This document shows positions 1 to 12,440 of a stretch of 64,000 bases of DNA, piece after piece (positions within the stretch are counted from its first letter, which is position 1; each line of letters begins with the position of its first letter). The stretch comes from Channa striata. Its lineage: Eukaryota > Chordata > Actinopteri > Anabantiformes > Channidae. The translations under genes were made by a program, and so were the position numbers. Under the pieces are notes generated by a model. The model was not told the origin of the DNA. It did not search any database and saw only the letters and a program-made list of their open reading frames with translations. The stretch covers positions 13,893,203 through 13,957,202 of the forward strand of contig CM065189.1 of the NCBI GenBank assembly GCA_033026295.1, in the 5' to 3' direction.

Positions 1-845
1 CTTGTCATCTTCTTGTATAATGAAGGTAATAGTCTGGTTTATGTTGTGGCTGTGCCGCTTACTTCTAAGACTCTGTGTTTGCTAAGGCTACGTTTGCCGC
101 TCGTGTTTGCCCTGTTCGATTCTGGCTTCACTCTATTTCTGTTGGAGCCTTCTGGATTACCTATTCAAAACTGTTTGTGCTGAGCTTTCGTCTCCCTCTG
201 TCTGTGCATTTGGGTCCTGAAAGCTCTCTGTCGTTACAATATTATTCATTACCGCTTTCATTTTCATTCAGTTTATTGCTCGGCAAATTGACTACTTCCA
301 TGTTCACAGCATACCTCTGCTTAGCCCGTCTCTCACTTTAACTTTCCATTCCTCTGTGCGCAGTCACTCATTAGTCTTTCAGCAGGGTAGCAAGCAGGGA
401 ACGAGGGTGAGGGAGAGAAGCAGTAGGCAAAATGACAATGGCTGACAAAATGACATTCACCAGGAACAAAGGGAGAAAGAGATAGAGGGGGATTGAGACA
501 AGTAAAGAACGACAGGCATGTGTATTAAAAGACTGACAGGGCACAGAGGGAGAAGAAGAATATCGAGTAAAACGGTGAAGGGTGGAGAGAAAGCGGGAGA
601 GAGATAAAGAAACAGAGGCAGAGCCTTGTCAGCTAAGTAGTGCTTTTATTTTGTGAACAGCGATGCAAACTGCATTAAAACCCAGTAACAACATCCTGAC
701 ACCGGCTTTCACAGCATGACAGCTGTGTGTCTGCGCCTGCAATTTGTGCGTGTGGTTATGTGTTCACCCTTATCTTATGGAGCAGACAATATTAACATCA
801 TCATTGTTTTAATTATTTTAGGACGATGCCAGCCTGCAGGAGTTT

Positions 846-870
846 TGTGTGTGTGTGTGTGTGTGTGTGT
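846..870. repeat. (GT)n microsatellite
   Basis: An uninterrupted run of about 12 GT units. Confidence 0.95.
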
Positions 871-1689
871 AGTGGAATGTCTTGCTTATACTACTCTCTG
901 TTTTGAGAGAAGAAGATACAGCATCGAGAGGGATGATCCATGTAAAAGAACTGTGATAATCTGATTACTAAAATTAGATGCAGTGATCCAAAATCCTTAA
1001 ACTTTCATTATGTGTTCTGTTATTTCTCTGAAATCTCACTGAATATACTTTACATCAGTACATTTGCAGAGAAACGCCTGGACGTACTAAAACTAGGATG
1101 TAAAAAAACGAAATTGGATTAGACTGATAAATCTGGTCAAAATGGATTTCATGAAAGATTGGAATCACAGCAGCTGAATGAAGGCATAATGTAATCGGAT
1201 CAAATTATTGTACACTGTACGTCATAAACATTATCTTATCTCATCTTTACTTGCAACAGAAATCTTTTTTTTTTTCCTAAATTCCAAACTAGTTTCTGCT
1301 CTGTAGAACTGCTGTAGTTTAAATTGGAAAATTAAATCAGTTGAAGCTTTTCCTTCTCAGAAACTCCCAAGGTTAAGAGGCATTTTTCGGGTGAGTCACC
1401 TGAATAGCCCAGAATTTCAATGAGCCCCTACAGGCACAAGGTTAGACAATCAGATAAAACATTGACTGGAATATATACTGTACCTGATGGCACACATAAG
1501 AATCCTCAACCACATTAAAGTGCAAAGAGCATACACACATTATACACACCGCTGAATTCCATACCTCTACTAATGCAGTGTGTGAGAGAGGGAACATACA
1601 CTTTACTCTCTTTCACCCTAAGGTGGAGGGGACATCGTTTTTTATCCCTCCGCTTAGCTTACTCATATGCACACACAGGCAGACAGACC

Positions 1690-1713
1690 CACACACACAC
1701 ACACACACACACA
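1690..1713. repeat. (CA)n microsatellite
   Basis: About 12 CA units, with a degenerate CA continuation on the right. Confidence 0.95.
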
Positions 1714-3603
1714 AACGCACACGGGAAGCTACACTCGAGACTTAAAATAGAGTGAGTGGAGAGCAGAGAGAGACCCCGTAATGTCAGGTTTCTTTGCTGA
1801 GAAGATGAAAGAAGGAAGATCAAACAAGTGGCGATACGTGATACAGGAAATGTCAACTCTCCACAGACACACACACACATTCAGGCGCAGACAGACATAT
1901 CAATATCCATAGGGATGGCATGACGATGGCATGTGCGTGCCCACTTATCATTAATTACATCAACACGTGTGTTTGTTTGTGTCAGCATGTTTGTGTGTTT
2001 ATTTATTTATATTCATGCGCGTGTTTGAACACGAGAATGCGAAGCGCGGTTGAACCCATGTTGTCTTCAGCGTAATTAATTACCTGCAGCTCAGAGCTCA
2101 ACCTTATTATTCAGTCTTATTTTTAATGTATGTATCTATTCTAGCGTGTGCTGGGACCTAAAACAAGGTCACAACAATATTAAAATGAGTTCCATAATTC
2201 TAGTCACACCATAATGAGCAGGAACTAGTGCAACCTATGAAAAATATTCACAACTGGATTTGCAGCTTTGTTATAACTTTGAATCATGATTAAGTTAATT
2301 AACCTTTTTGACAAAAAAAAATACTAAAATTCTTAACAAAAATGTAAAACAGATCTCTGTATAGTAATCTAAATAAATTAATAATTTATATATTTCTATA
2401 AAAATATATGCATTCATCCTCTTTAAAGTAACTCTCCTAAGTCATCACTGGTGCATCCAACTGGTTTTGGAAGATACAAAATCAGAAAATGGAGATCCCC
2501 TGAGTGCCGTGAATGTGTTTCAACAACTGTGGGGCACACACAGCTTCCTGTGTCTGAAAGGCCCATGTACTGCTGAACCAGTGTCCCAGACAAATACCAC
2601 AATATGAAGACAAGCAACACTCCAAACAGCTTAGTGAAAAGGACAGTGAAAAATAGTGATATTTCCATGTGAATGGAAAATCTTTGGCGTACAGTTAAAT
2701 ACATTACATGTGTAAATGTGCCTGAGCGAGACTGTACACAAAAGCTGAGGGACCGTGTAAGAAGAACACTTGTAAGAGCGCCACCAAAACTACCATGACT
2801 CCTCTGGAGATAGGACGGGGTCTAGGTGTTCTGTCCTGCAGCCCCTGTGAAGGCTTTTACTGTACATGTGAGGAAGTGAACACTCGTCATTGCAGCTTCT
2901 CTTATCATTTACGTACAGGCTGAATCACTTTACACTTAGTTTCAGACAGCAAAGGAAGTAGTTGAGTCTCACCTGAACCCTGGCGAACCTTGCTTTACTT
3001 CAGCTGAGTGTAGGCGGGTGGTGTCCGTGAAAGGGGACCTGTTGTCCATGGAAACAACAGACTTGCAGCTCACCATGTTTCATTATTTGTTTAAAGTATA
3101 CAGATTAACAAGAAGTGGTAGAAGAAATAAGAAGATGTGTCCATACTGTTGTTTTACACTTTACCCATTAAACCACACTCTTTAGTCCCATTACGTTTGA
3201 TCTATGAAAGGAGCCACCGACAGGATTTGTCCCTTGTGGCAACTAAAGCTGGAGCTGCAATGAAACTAGACCCTGAATTATCTGCATGGGTAAGGAGGCT
3301 GTGTTGTCTTTCTTTTGGGTTTTTGGGCAGCCCGGCTGTTATGAAACTCAGCACGATTCATCATTTTTCTCAAGCTCAATCTTCCCTTTTAGGCTGGAGT
3401 GACCTTTACAATGACTGGCACCGAGCGTCCGAAAACTATAACTGATTGCAATCAGGCCAGTGGAGACACACATCCAATGTAAATCAACATGTTTCAAATG
3501 ACACCTTTATCTTATATGAATATTAGAGTCGTAAGGAGTGTAAATGGGGTTGTTAGGTGTTCCTGGGGTTCCTGCATTTGTCAAACACTTTGTGAACATC
3601 ATA

Positions 3604-3812
3604 CTGCTTTGTTAAATCCAATACAACTATGCATTTCATGAATGTAGAACACCTGTCTTGTTTAGTGAATATAATCCTCCCCTCCGGTTGCTGAATCTTA
3701 CCCAAAGGCTTTGTTAAGTGAATGTCACCCGCCTACTTTATTTCCTGAGTGATTCACTTGTGCTTTGTTTCTTGAATGTTGCCCACCTGCCTTGTTTGGA
3801 GAATGTCTGGGA
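3604..3812 (+). repeat. Degenerate tandem repeat, 27-bp period
   Basis: A TGAAT-type core recurs at 3613 (TAAAT), 3639, 3666, 3692, 3719, 3746 (TGAGT), 3773 and 3800 (AGAAT), which is a spacing of 26-27 throughout. It is usually preceded by CTTTGTT or CTTGTTT and followed by a C-rich CACCCGCCT-like stretch. The best-preserved units are at 3709-3735 and 3763-3812. The array is about eight copies long and old. Confidence 0.7.
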
Positions 3813-4033
3813 CGTAGATACATATATCCATCGCCATGCAACCTCCACTGGGTAATCACCAGATCACACAAAGAATCCAACAATTAATCCCCCATAATCC
3901 TCCCGTAACATGACTCTGTACATCAGCATACGATGAGGACGTGAATTGTGGTAACACATCACTCGACAAAACAGAGGCAGGTTCCCAAAGTCGCATGCAC
4001 AGACACTGACTGCTCTATATAGTTCACTTATAG

Positions 4034-4398
4034 ATCACTTACCAGCCACTTTATTAGGTACAACAACCAATTGCTCGTTATATAATCAGCCAATCACATG
4101 ATAACAATTCAATGCTTTCAGGCATGTAGACATGTTCAAGACAATCTGATGAGGTCAAAACCGAGCATCAATATTGGGATAGAGGACGATTTCTTTTGAA
4201 CAAGGCTGATCTATTTCGATTTTCACACACAACCATCTCTAGAGTTTGCAGAGAACAGCCTGAAATAAGAAGTGGTGCTGTCATGTCAAAATGAACCAAC
4301 ATCTCTAAGGAATGTTTCCAACACCTTGTTGAATCTATAACAAAAAGAATTAGGACAGTACTACCAAGGTGTACCTAATAAATTGGCAGGTGAGTGTA
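4034..4398 (+). mobile_element. Internally deleted Tc1/mariner-like transposon (non-autonomous relic)
   Basis: Both ends carry matching inverted repeats: the left at 4036-4061 contains CCACTTTATTAGGTAC, and the right at 4371-4396 contains GTACCTAATAAATTGGCAGG. Between them the order of motifs follows the common fish Tc1-type family with these ends: CAGCCAATCACATG, GGCATGTAGACATG, TTTTCACACACAACCATCTC, then GAATGTTTCCAACACCTTGTTGAATCTAT near the far end. A full-length element would be roughly 1.1-1.6 kb. Here about 360 bp remain, so most of the transposase gene is gone. The coding sense would have been plus. A TA is present at or near each edge, but the exact target-site duplication is blurred. 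There is no intact reading frame. A GT microsatellite abuts the right end. Confidence 0.85.
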
Positions 4399-4432
4399 CT
4401 GTATATAAATCTTGTGTGTGCATATGGGTTGG

Positions 4433-4434
<2 letters not shown>

Positions 4435-4470
<36 letters not shown>
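4435..4470. repeat. (GT)n microsatellite at the edge of a Tc1 copy
   Basis: Eighteen GT units begin about 37 bp past the right end of the Tc1-like relic at 4034-4398. Confidence 0.95.
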
Positions 4471-4473
<3 letters not shown>

Positions 4474-5379
4474 AAATTGAATTGGTCTGACAGGGTCAAG
4501 TAAACACTTTCAGCATATTCAATTTGTTTTTCCTGCTGACAGAGACACAGAGAGAAGATGATGACAGCCGATGAGCACGACCGTCCAGACTTTATCTTTC
4601 GTCTTGACAGTAACTGACAGTAACAAGAATTAAAGGGTCACTTCAGACATATTATAATACAACATTTTGGGCTTCCCAAGTCCTCAGAAACTTCTACAGT
4701 CGCAGGATAGAACTGAATTTCTGTGTCTCACCGAATTAAAAAAGGTAACTATTAAGTAAAAAAGCTAAAAAAAATTTAAAAAGTCCTATGGATACAAATT
4801 GCCTCAGAGCAGAGAGTATGACGTGACAAATGTGAAACTCAGGGGTGCACTTTCTCGGGCTGATGCTGATCCATGTCATTTGAAAGTAGACTCAGCAAAG
4901 CATGACAAATGAGCATTCAATGACAGCAGAGTCGGGGCAGTTGGAAAAGGTCAGCCCGTCTCTTCTACCTCGAGTACAGGGCTCCTCTGCTCATCTTCTG
5001 CTTGTGAATTCTTTACCGTCTGTCATTTGAATACCAAAGCACCCACTGTCTTCTATAATGTCGCATCAGACACACAGACTTTGTGTGTCGCTCACTCTGA
5101 ATTAACAAGGCCAGATCCTTGTGCGACCGTGCAAAACGCAGAGTGCGTTTGGCTCCTTGGCTGGAATCGTCGGCAGGTTGCGTTGACCTTTGAGTCTGTG
5201 CCTGTGTTGGACATCAGCGTAACACTTGCTCGACTTACAGCAGAGCAACAGTAAAGCCATGTGCGCACAGTGAGACGCAGAGAGCTGAGGCCCACATGTG
5301 CTTGTGTATGGGATACGGGATGCTGCTGTGTCTTAAATCTAATTAATCCACTAGTTACAGCTTAGCTCACCACCACAGG

Positions 5380-5433
<54 letters not shown>

Positions 5434-6389
5434 CCTTCATTACAAGAGTATAAAGTGTCAACTGCTTCTGCTCTACATGACTAATGAGTTGAAGTGCTGC
5501 GCACAGTGTAGTCATTTTGTCTGTGGATGTGTGTGATGGTCTGAGGGTGTATTTCCTACCACGTTGTGTGTGTGTGTGTGTACAGCAAATTCCTATTTTA
5601 TTTGTTGTGCGTGAGCATGTGCTGCATACGTGTCTGTACTACTGTGCAGAAAGTTTTCAATCAGCCAAAAGTGTAACTGAAGTGACTTGATGAAGCTGTT
5701 AACAAAAAAAATAATTTTTGCGTTGCTACAAGAGCTCAAAACATCCCGTGTAGATGTGAATGGTTTTCCCTGCTGAAGACCGTATGATGTAGATTTTGCA
5801 AACCTTCCATACATGGATTATGAGAACACGGGCCTCTGGGCATGACTACAAATGATGCAGCCTATTTAAGGTTGGTTTATGTCTCTTTGGGGTCATTATG
5901 TGTCTTTTTGTGTTTTTTTCTGTATCTCTTTCTTGTTGTTTGGTGTTTCATTATAATAACATTTCATATCTTAGTTTATTGTCCCTTAGTTTATTGTCGT
6001 TATCATTTTAGTGTTTTTTGGCAAAGTTTTACTATAAAATATCCTTAGTCCGATAAAAAGATGTAAATACTTAAGCAAATGTGTATTTCAAATATTAATT
6101 TCTGCAGATCGCATTGTGTCTTGCTTTGACATTACAAGATTTTTTCTCTCATTCGGTGTCCAAAAAGGCCATATCCAATCACTCTTTGAAACAATTTCGT
6201 AGAACAATAAAACGCAATACGCGGTTATAGAAAGAAAGTAGAAAACCCTCTATATAACACTGTAACACTAAAAGCCTGCAGTGACGCCAGTGGTTATGAA
6301 ATTCGCTGCCCACATTGTTCTATTCTTTTTAGACGAAATCCACATCATTACATTTCTTTTTCATTATGTCCCCGTAGAGCTGCATCCAA
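4471..6389. other. Non-coding, no gene seen
   Basis: Unique AT-rich sequence with the long CA array at 5381. Small frames of 60-75 codons on both strands are at the length expected by chance. Confidence 0.6.
5381..5430. repeat. (CA)25 microsatellite
   Basis: Perfect run of 25 AC units, likely polymorphic. Confidence 0.97.
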
Positions 6390-6600
6390 TTAACTGTCAC
6401 TTTTGATTAGTTATTACAATCTCTGCATAATTTTGCTATTTCTGCAGCCCTTTATTAGCTTTGATTTTTATTTACATCTTTGAAGGAGCCCCATGTTGAC
6501 AAATACTCACATTGAGGCCGGTGTTAAAATAAGGACAAAGCTGTGGTGTCATTACATCACAGCTGGCACCCACTCCTACCAGCCATCCATCATTCGGCAT
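6390..6600. promoter_or_regulatory. Candidate conserved non-coding element
   Basis: This is unique sequence with homeodomain-type TAATTA-like cores (CCAATTAACTG, TTGATTAGTTATTA), TGACAAATACTCACATTG and GTCATTACATCACAGCTGGC (an E-box CAGCTG). It looks unlike the simple repeats around it. Conservation cannot be tested from one sequence. Confidence 0.2.
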
Positions 6601-7115
6601 TGAAAGGGGGAGAGGGGAAAAAGAAGGAGGATGGATAGAGGAGGGATGGAGAGTTTATAGCTGTGTTTTATTAATTCTTGAGGCCGTTGGCTAAAAGGAT
6701 TGCGGTGGTTGAAAAAAACAGGAACAACGAAGAGAGAGCTCTGTGATGAGGTAGATTTATTTTAATGTAAATAGGCAGGCTTGGCCAAATAGCAAGTACT
6801 TCTGGTAAGGAGGAAGGGGAGGAGTGTAGGGAAGGAAAAGAACAGAGAGAGAGAGAGACTGGGGGAAGAGAAGGGGGTAGATGAATGAGAGATGTTGAAG
6901 ACCAAGGGAATATTGTGTAGAGAGATGTGGAGGTGACAAAGAGAGATGGAGGGAACAGCAGGGCTGACATTGAAAGAATGAAGAAATCGATGATGGGGAG
7001 GAAATGTAGGGGAGGTGGTGTGAGGGCGTGTTGTAAAGGGGGGGGGGGGTAAGGGAGAAGGAAGAGGAACATGGCAAAAGGGAGGGATGGACAAAAGGAG
7101 GAATCAGAGGAAGCA
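6600..7115. repeat. Long purine-rich tract
   Basis: About 500 bp of the plus strand are dominated by A and G, with a run of 12 G at 7038-7049 and GA units at 6844-6860. Three overlapping minus-strand open frames of 110-160 codons cover it. They consist of Ser, Pro, Leu and Phe, as any pyrimidine-rich strand would give, and are not genes. Confidence 0.8.
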
Positions 7116-10100
7116 AGATGAAAAGCTTTGAGTTCTGTATTTATCCACTGCATGATGACATCTGTGGACAGTGTGGACGTCCATTAACACGGAGGATGTT
7201 AACTCTATGACGTCCAACTGGAGCAGATTCCAGTTTGTTGTCTCTTGCAGCTTTACACACTTTCCGAACCACCTTCAGGAGGTGCAGCGATTTTCGCTTC
7301 TACGAGATCATTACAATCTATCATTTCATTAGCACCTGCTATACAGAACAAGAACCCCAACACAACTCTAGGCTACGTGACGGCAATTTGACCAAGAGAG
7401 TAGGAGGAAATCAGCCAACAGATGCTCAGCATTTGTGGGAATTCCCTAAAGCTTGTAAGAGAAGACATCCATGGACTATGCAATGAAACTGCTTGAGAAA
7501 ATGCCAAGATTGAGCAGAGCTACTAAAGCAAAAAGGGAAAAGAAACTGAAATGTTTAATATATTTTACTTTTTTGCATACTAAATGAGTACTCATATCTT
7601 TAATATAATTTGGTGTCACAATGTGTAAAGAATTAGACATGAAATATTTCCATTACATGTTAGGATGGAGGAAGAAAGGAAACAATGAAGGAGGGTCTGA
7701 TGATGGGCTGTGAAGCTTCACTGGTAAAGATGGATGGAGAGAAAAGAGCCTAAGCATAGCATGAAGTCAAATATAAAGAAGATGAATGAAAAACAAAGAA
7801 AATTAAACCACTTTAAGAACATAGAGGTTAAGGGAATAAGTAAAAGTATTACAAGATTAATGGGGAGGAGCTACGATGCTCAGGCCAAGTAATTAGACAA
7901 AGGAGGTAAAGAACAAATGCAACAAATATCATGGAAAAACAAAGCTTTGGGAGAGGTACAGAAAACAGGCCTCATGTCCTCAGACGCTAAATCCCAGTCT
8001 AGTAGAAAAAGGGGATTATCATGATCATCATTAATAAGCAAAATACCAGCAACCCTAAGCCTTTCACTATCTAATAAATCCTCCCTGATCCACACGGGAG
8101 CATAATTAATACAGACGGCGGGGGGTACGAGGTTAGCGTCGACTGAGCATGAGTTAATAAGGAGGGAGTGAAGGAGGTGTGAAAACCTCCTAACTCCAGA
8201 TTGTGTCTTTTCCAATCTGAGAGACTGCAAGTTCCAAGGCATAACCCTGTGAAGAGCAGAAGCTGTAGGTACTGCCATTAGAAAATGTGGGTGGGCTGAA
8301 TGAAACTTTCTCAAATTATTCCAAAAGTTTTTAGGTGACAGGAGGAATTTCTTCTAACATAAGTCCACGGGAATAGCAACTTGTCTCCGGCACAGCAGAG
8401 TGAGATGAACCAGAGCATGGAACAGGGCCATCTCAAAATGTTAATTGCCCAAAACCAAAGTGGTGAAAAAAAAAGTACAGCTTGCAAATTATTCCTCTTG
8501 GCAACGCTGACGGAAAAACAATTGTGTTTTGTGTATGTGTGTGCATATGCTTGGAGGGTTCTACTCGTGTATGCCCAAGTGCATGAGAAGTTTTCCAAAA
8601 GTAATTTGCGTGAACTGGCTTTGCATTTTTTAGCCTTTTAATTACAAATAGAATTAAAATGCTGCCAACAATTTACTGAACATTTTAAATAGATTTTTTC
8701 AACTTTTAAAAAGACTTTTGAACAATGTAGTTTTGCTTTTGAGTAGAGACAATGCGTCACAAGAAGTAAGTACCAACCACAATGGGCAGGCTGTCGAGCC
8801 CATCAGAAGAAAGTAATTAACTTTTGTGAATTTTGTCATGTCAAAGCACAAAGTTTTGTGCTTTTGCCTACATGGGTTTCATTATATATTTAATAATTAA
8901 GGGTTGTGTCAGTTTTCATTAGAAACAATGGTATAGCGTAAACTTTGGAGATGATATGAATCCCTAATGAAAGCTGCATATTAAAATGTAAAGCCCTTGA
9001 GCTGAAGCACTGTGCTCTACATTCCCTGGAGAGAGATTAAAAGGGACTAAAATAAATACGATAAAAATCTTCCCGAAAGAGCTCTGACCTTGACACATTC
9101 TTTAATGAAAACAGCGTCGCTCTTTGGCTGAAATCTTTAGTAAGTTGGCCCACATCAGTTGAAATTAAGATAAAAGACACATGTGAGTGCAAAGGTCAAG
9201 GTGAGCGTTTTATCAGGGCTAAATGGAAAGAAAGATGAAGCACCACCAGGTATTCTTCACTACAAGGCTGAAAGCGCGTTGCATCATGGGGGGTAACCGG
9301 GGTCACTTTCGCCTAATGAAAACGTATGTTTTGTTCAGCACTTTTAATGTAAAATCTTTAATTGAAAACATTGAACAGGATTAATATCCTACCACCCATT
9401 TTGATTTCACATTCAAATATTTGGAGCTATTGTAGACGATAATCAATCTGTCAAACTCACTGGATTCCTAGTTAAAACGCTGGCAGTAGGTAAAAGTAGT
9501 AAAAGCAAAGTGCCTGACTGTCGACTGGCAGAACATGACTTCGCCTCATTGAACCATTTTTTCATGTTTTGACCTAATTTTTTCTTTTTTATTCAGGTTA
9601 ATATTATGCTATCTGCATGTTAAAAACAAGTGAGCCGGTATAAGTCAGTAATGTAGTCAGAGCTTGTGCGCCCTGAGACCGGAGATTTCTGTTAAACTGA
9701 AAGCGTTTCACAAAAAAAAAATTAGATATTAAGGCACAGGGGGAGAGATTTATTCATTAGAGGTTACTATCACATGGAAGGAGGGAGGGTTCCGAAGAAG
9801 TTCTAAAACTAAAAATTGGTTATTATCTACTGTGGTGGTCATGTCAGAAGTCTCCAAACATGCATATATCTTATAACTATTATAAGTGAAGCAGCCCACA
9901 GCTGGAGTCAGTTCTCTGCTCTTCAAAGAAGTCGCTCTGGGGTCACACAGGACCAGTGGGAGTAGTCTTAATGTTTCATCAACAAAACCCCAGACACAAT
10001 TTCAAATATATCTGTGCCCACCTGCGTGCATGCGTGCGCACACACACACACACACACGCACACACACACACACACACGCACACACACACTTTTCCGCTCT

Positions 10101-10659
10101 CTCACCTCTATCTGCCCAACAGGCTCGCTGAGAGCCTTGATTAAAATTTCCTCCATGTTCTGCTTCAGCTGGTGGCATGCTGAATGATGTGTGTCCACAC
10201 ACAGATGGAGCTCTCTCTCACACACACACACACACACCTGTCACAAATCTTTAGGTGTGTCAAATTCCTCATCTGCATGAGAAAATGGGAAAACACCTCC
10301 GGTAAAAATGTCTTCCTTCTTGTCCCCTGAGCTGTAGAGAGGCTATGGAAATCAGCTATTGTCTTCACAGGCCACTGATCGGCGTCTTTTGTCTTCTGCG
10401 TGTACGGGGGAGTTCAGGAAGGCGTCAAAGTGGGCTAGAAAGGCGTGAACAATAAGAGGCTGCTTTTATAAAGACACATGAACATATATACACAGAGTGT
10501 CTAGTTTACATGGATGCAATAGAAAAATCTATGACATTGATGTAACAAGACATTTTGTTGTTGCTACAGACTCAAACCTCAGCGTGTCACTGATAAAAAA
10601 TTACCCTCCCACAGTAAATATTACTGGGTGAATGTCATTACTCAACACAGCAGACAGCC
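7116..10659. other. Non-coding, with one unexplained 144-codon frame
   Basis: Unique sequence. A minus-strand frame at 8314-7880 of 144 codons is the longest one not caused by base bias or repeats. It shows no recognisable domain. Repeat-free stretches around 8800-9300 could hold regulatory elements. CA arrays close the interval. Confidence 0.55.
10038..10089. repeat. (CA)n microsatellite with CG interruptions
   Basis: About 26 CA units, broken twice by a GCA-type interruption, follow GTGCATGCGTGCG. The alternating purine-pyrimidine stretch is about 65 bp long. Confidence 0.95.
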
Positions 10660-11010
10660 CCCCCCCAAGGGCTTTCTATACGATATACTGCACGGGATAG
10701 AGCAGCTATTCGGATCCTTTAACGGATTTAATTCGACACCAATTTTACTGCCCAAAAATGTCATGCAAATTTGTGTGTCCATACAAGAGAGGGTGGATGG
10801 AAAATTACATTGGCAGGGAGGAAATCTGCTGATTATGAGTTAATTTAATGAACGTTTAACAAGTTAAATCGAGAAGCACCAATCTCACTTTTATAATTAA
10901 TTATCAGTGCCCATCAATCGAGTCTGTGCTGGGAAAATGAGAGGAGTCTCTACAGAAGTGGAATTAGAAGATCAGACACCCAGAGCTGCATTTTAATAGA
11001 ATTTATTGAC
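10660..11010. promoter_or_regulatory. Candidate conserved non-coding element with octamer motif
   Basis: A perfect POU-type octamer ATGCAAAT lies at 10763-10770. Homeodomain-type cores follow (GAGTTAATTTAATG, TATAATTAATTATCAG). The tract is repeat-free for 350 bp, with balanced composition. This is a suggestive motif density only. Confidence 0.25.
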
Positions 11011-11094
11011 AGCGAAAAGAAAGGAAAAAATGAATGATTGGCTGGGAGCGAGGACTGTAAGGTTTCTGTGTGCGTCTCTCTATCCGTCTCTGTC

Positions 11095-11300
11095 TACCGC
11101 CCCGCAGGGAATGTTTCATTGGAAATTAATGGCAGCCGCTTGACTCCTCATGTTGCATTGATGTTGTGTTGCATTAGGTGAGATTCATTTATTTTCTGAA
11201 CCTGTACAATCTCAGCTCACTTCGGCCAGGATAAGCCGCCATTTAAGCCTATGCACTTTGTGAAGTGACACTGTAATATTCCCAGCGACCGGAAGAAGTG
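11095..11300. promoter_or_regulatory. Candidate conserved non-coding element
   Basis: Repeat-free stretch with CATTGGAAATTAATGGCAGC, repeated TGTTGCATT (11152-11178) and GGATAAGCCGCCATTTAAGC. The CCGCCAT core resembles a YY1 site. No reading frame or repeat explains it. Confidence 0.2.
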
Positions 11301-12334
11301 CCGGTTGTCAAATGATGTTCAGATTCGCTTTAGATCCAATTCAAGACTCATAACATGGAGGAACTGAGGCTGCAGCCATCAGACAACTTTGAACGGATTT
11401 CCTCGACGACGCCGCCTCCTCTCTGTCCTCTGCCTTTGTTTGTTGTCTCTGAGGCCCAGAGTCAAACTGCTCACGTCCGTCTGTCCCTTCACGCTGCTTC
11501 TTGTGTCTGGGTTTATTTCTATTCAAGTCACACCTGGCGGCTTCTGCATGCTTCTGATCCGCTTGCAGCCATTCCTCTCTACAAGACACCCCCCAGCTAA
11601 GTTGTAGCTTGAACACCATCACCCAGCCTTCAGCGCTTGACCTTCTCACTCATGATTTTGAAGAGATCAAGATAATATTGTCTTTTACTACAATTTTCTT
11701 AAGCTGGACAAAAGTATTAATAAGCCTGTGTTTGGTCCGGCACAATCACCTCTGCCGAGAAAAGACATGTTATAACAATAACTTATTAAGAGCTGTACTG
11801 AACAGGCTGGGCCCACAGGTTTAAAGTCTTTAATGTTTGTGTCGCATCATCCGTTCATCCCCCATCATATTATCCTTGTTTTTTTCCATTTGTCTCACAT
11901 CACCTTCTTGATCTTTTCCTTATTTGCTTTTGTATTATATTAAGGAAATATATCAGCTGATACCATTATGCTGCACCCATGTGTTTTCCACTATCCCACC
12001 TTCTATCATTCCATCCCTTTCCTCTGCTTGCCTGTTTATATGGAGGTGGCGGTCAACACTCTTTGTTCGCTGGGTTTTATTTTCTGCTGGCAAGATCAAA
12101 TCACAGATTTTTTTTTTCCTGGCCCTTTAATATGATGATAACATTGGGCAGCTCACATATTGTATTGTGCCCCATTGTGACTTTACGTTCCCATATGAAT
12201 GCACAAGTTAAAGAAAGTAGACGAGAATACATCCTTATTCGGGCAGAAGAAAACAGCATCTTGTGATAAGAGGATATCTAGTCCAAATGCTCAGCAGAGA
12301 AATAAGTGCAACTCAGGCCTCGCTTAAGAACTGT

Positions 12335-12400
12335 GTAGGTTCTCTTGACCAGGACACTTAACCCCCCACCTGCCGAGCTGCTTCCAGGCGAGTGGGTGTT
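12335..12400 (+). mobile_element. Short SINE-like fragment
   Basis: The sequence CTTGACCAGGACACTTAACC, CCCACCTGCCGAGCTGCTTC resembles the ACTTAACCCCCAACTGCTCC-type body segment of fish SINEs, related to that at 55640. Only about 60 bp can be recognised. The remainder of the SINE is not seen. A 34-bp near-palindrome begins just to its right. Confidence 0.3.
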
Positions 12401-12406
12401 TGGTTG

Positions 12407-12440
12407 CATGAATTTGAAGCAGCGCTGTTTCAAATGCATG
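12407..12440. repeat. 34-bp near-perfect palindrome
   Basis: The arms CATGAATTTGAAGCAGC and GCTGTTTCAAATGCATG are reverse complements apart from 2 mismatches in 17. The centre has no loop (AGCGCT, a self-complementary hexamer). Both strands therefore translate to similar peptides (NLKQRCFK and HLKQRCFK). It is not part of any transposon end I recognise. Confidence 0.85.

Larger units (their letters stand above)
1..3603. other. Non-coding, no gene seen
   Basis: AT-leaning unique sequence with a purine-rich stretch (about 390-610), two dinucleotide arrays and many short frames of under 105 codons. None has a start context, a splice pattern or a domain that I can support. A minus-strand frame of 93 codons at 2423-2704 resembles no family known to me. 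Confidence 0.6.

Noticed and set aside
6671..7153. 160-, 119- and 110-codon minus-strand frames
   Set aside because: All three frames of the same strand are open over a purine tract, a sign of base bias and not of coding.
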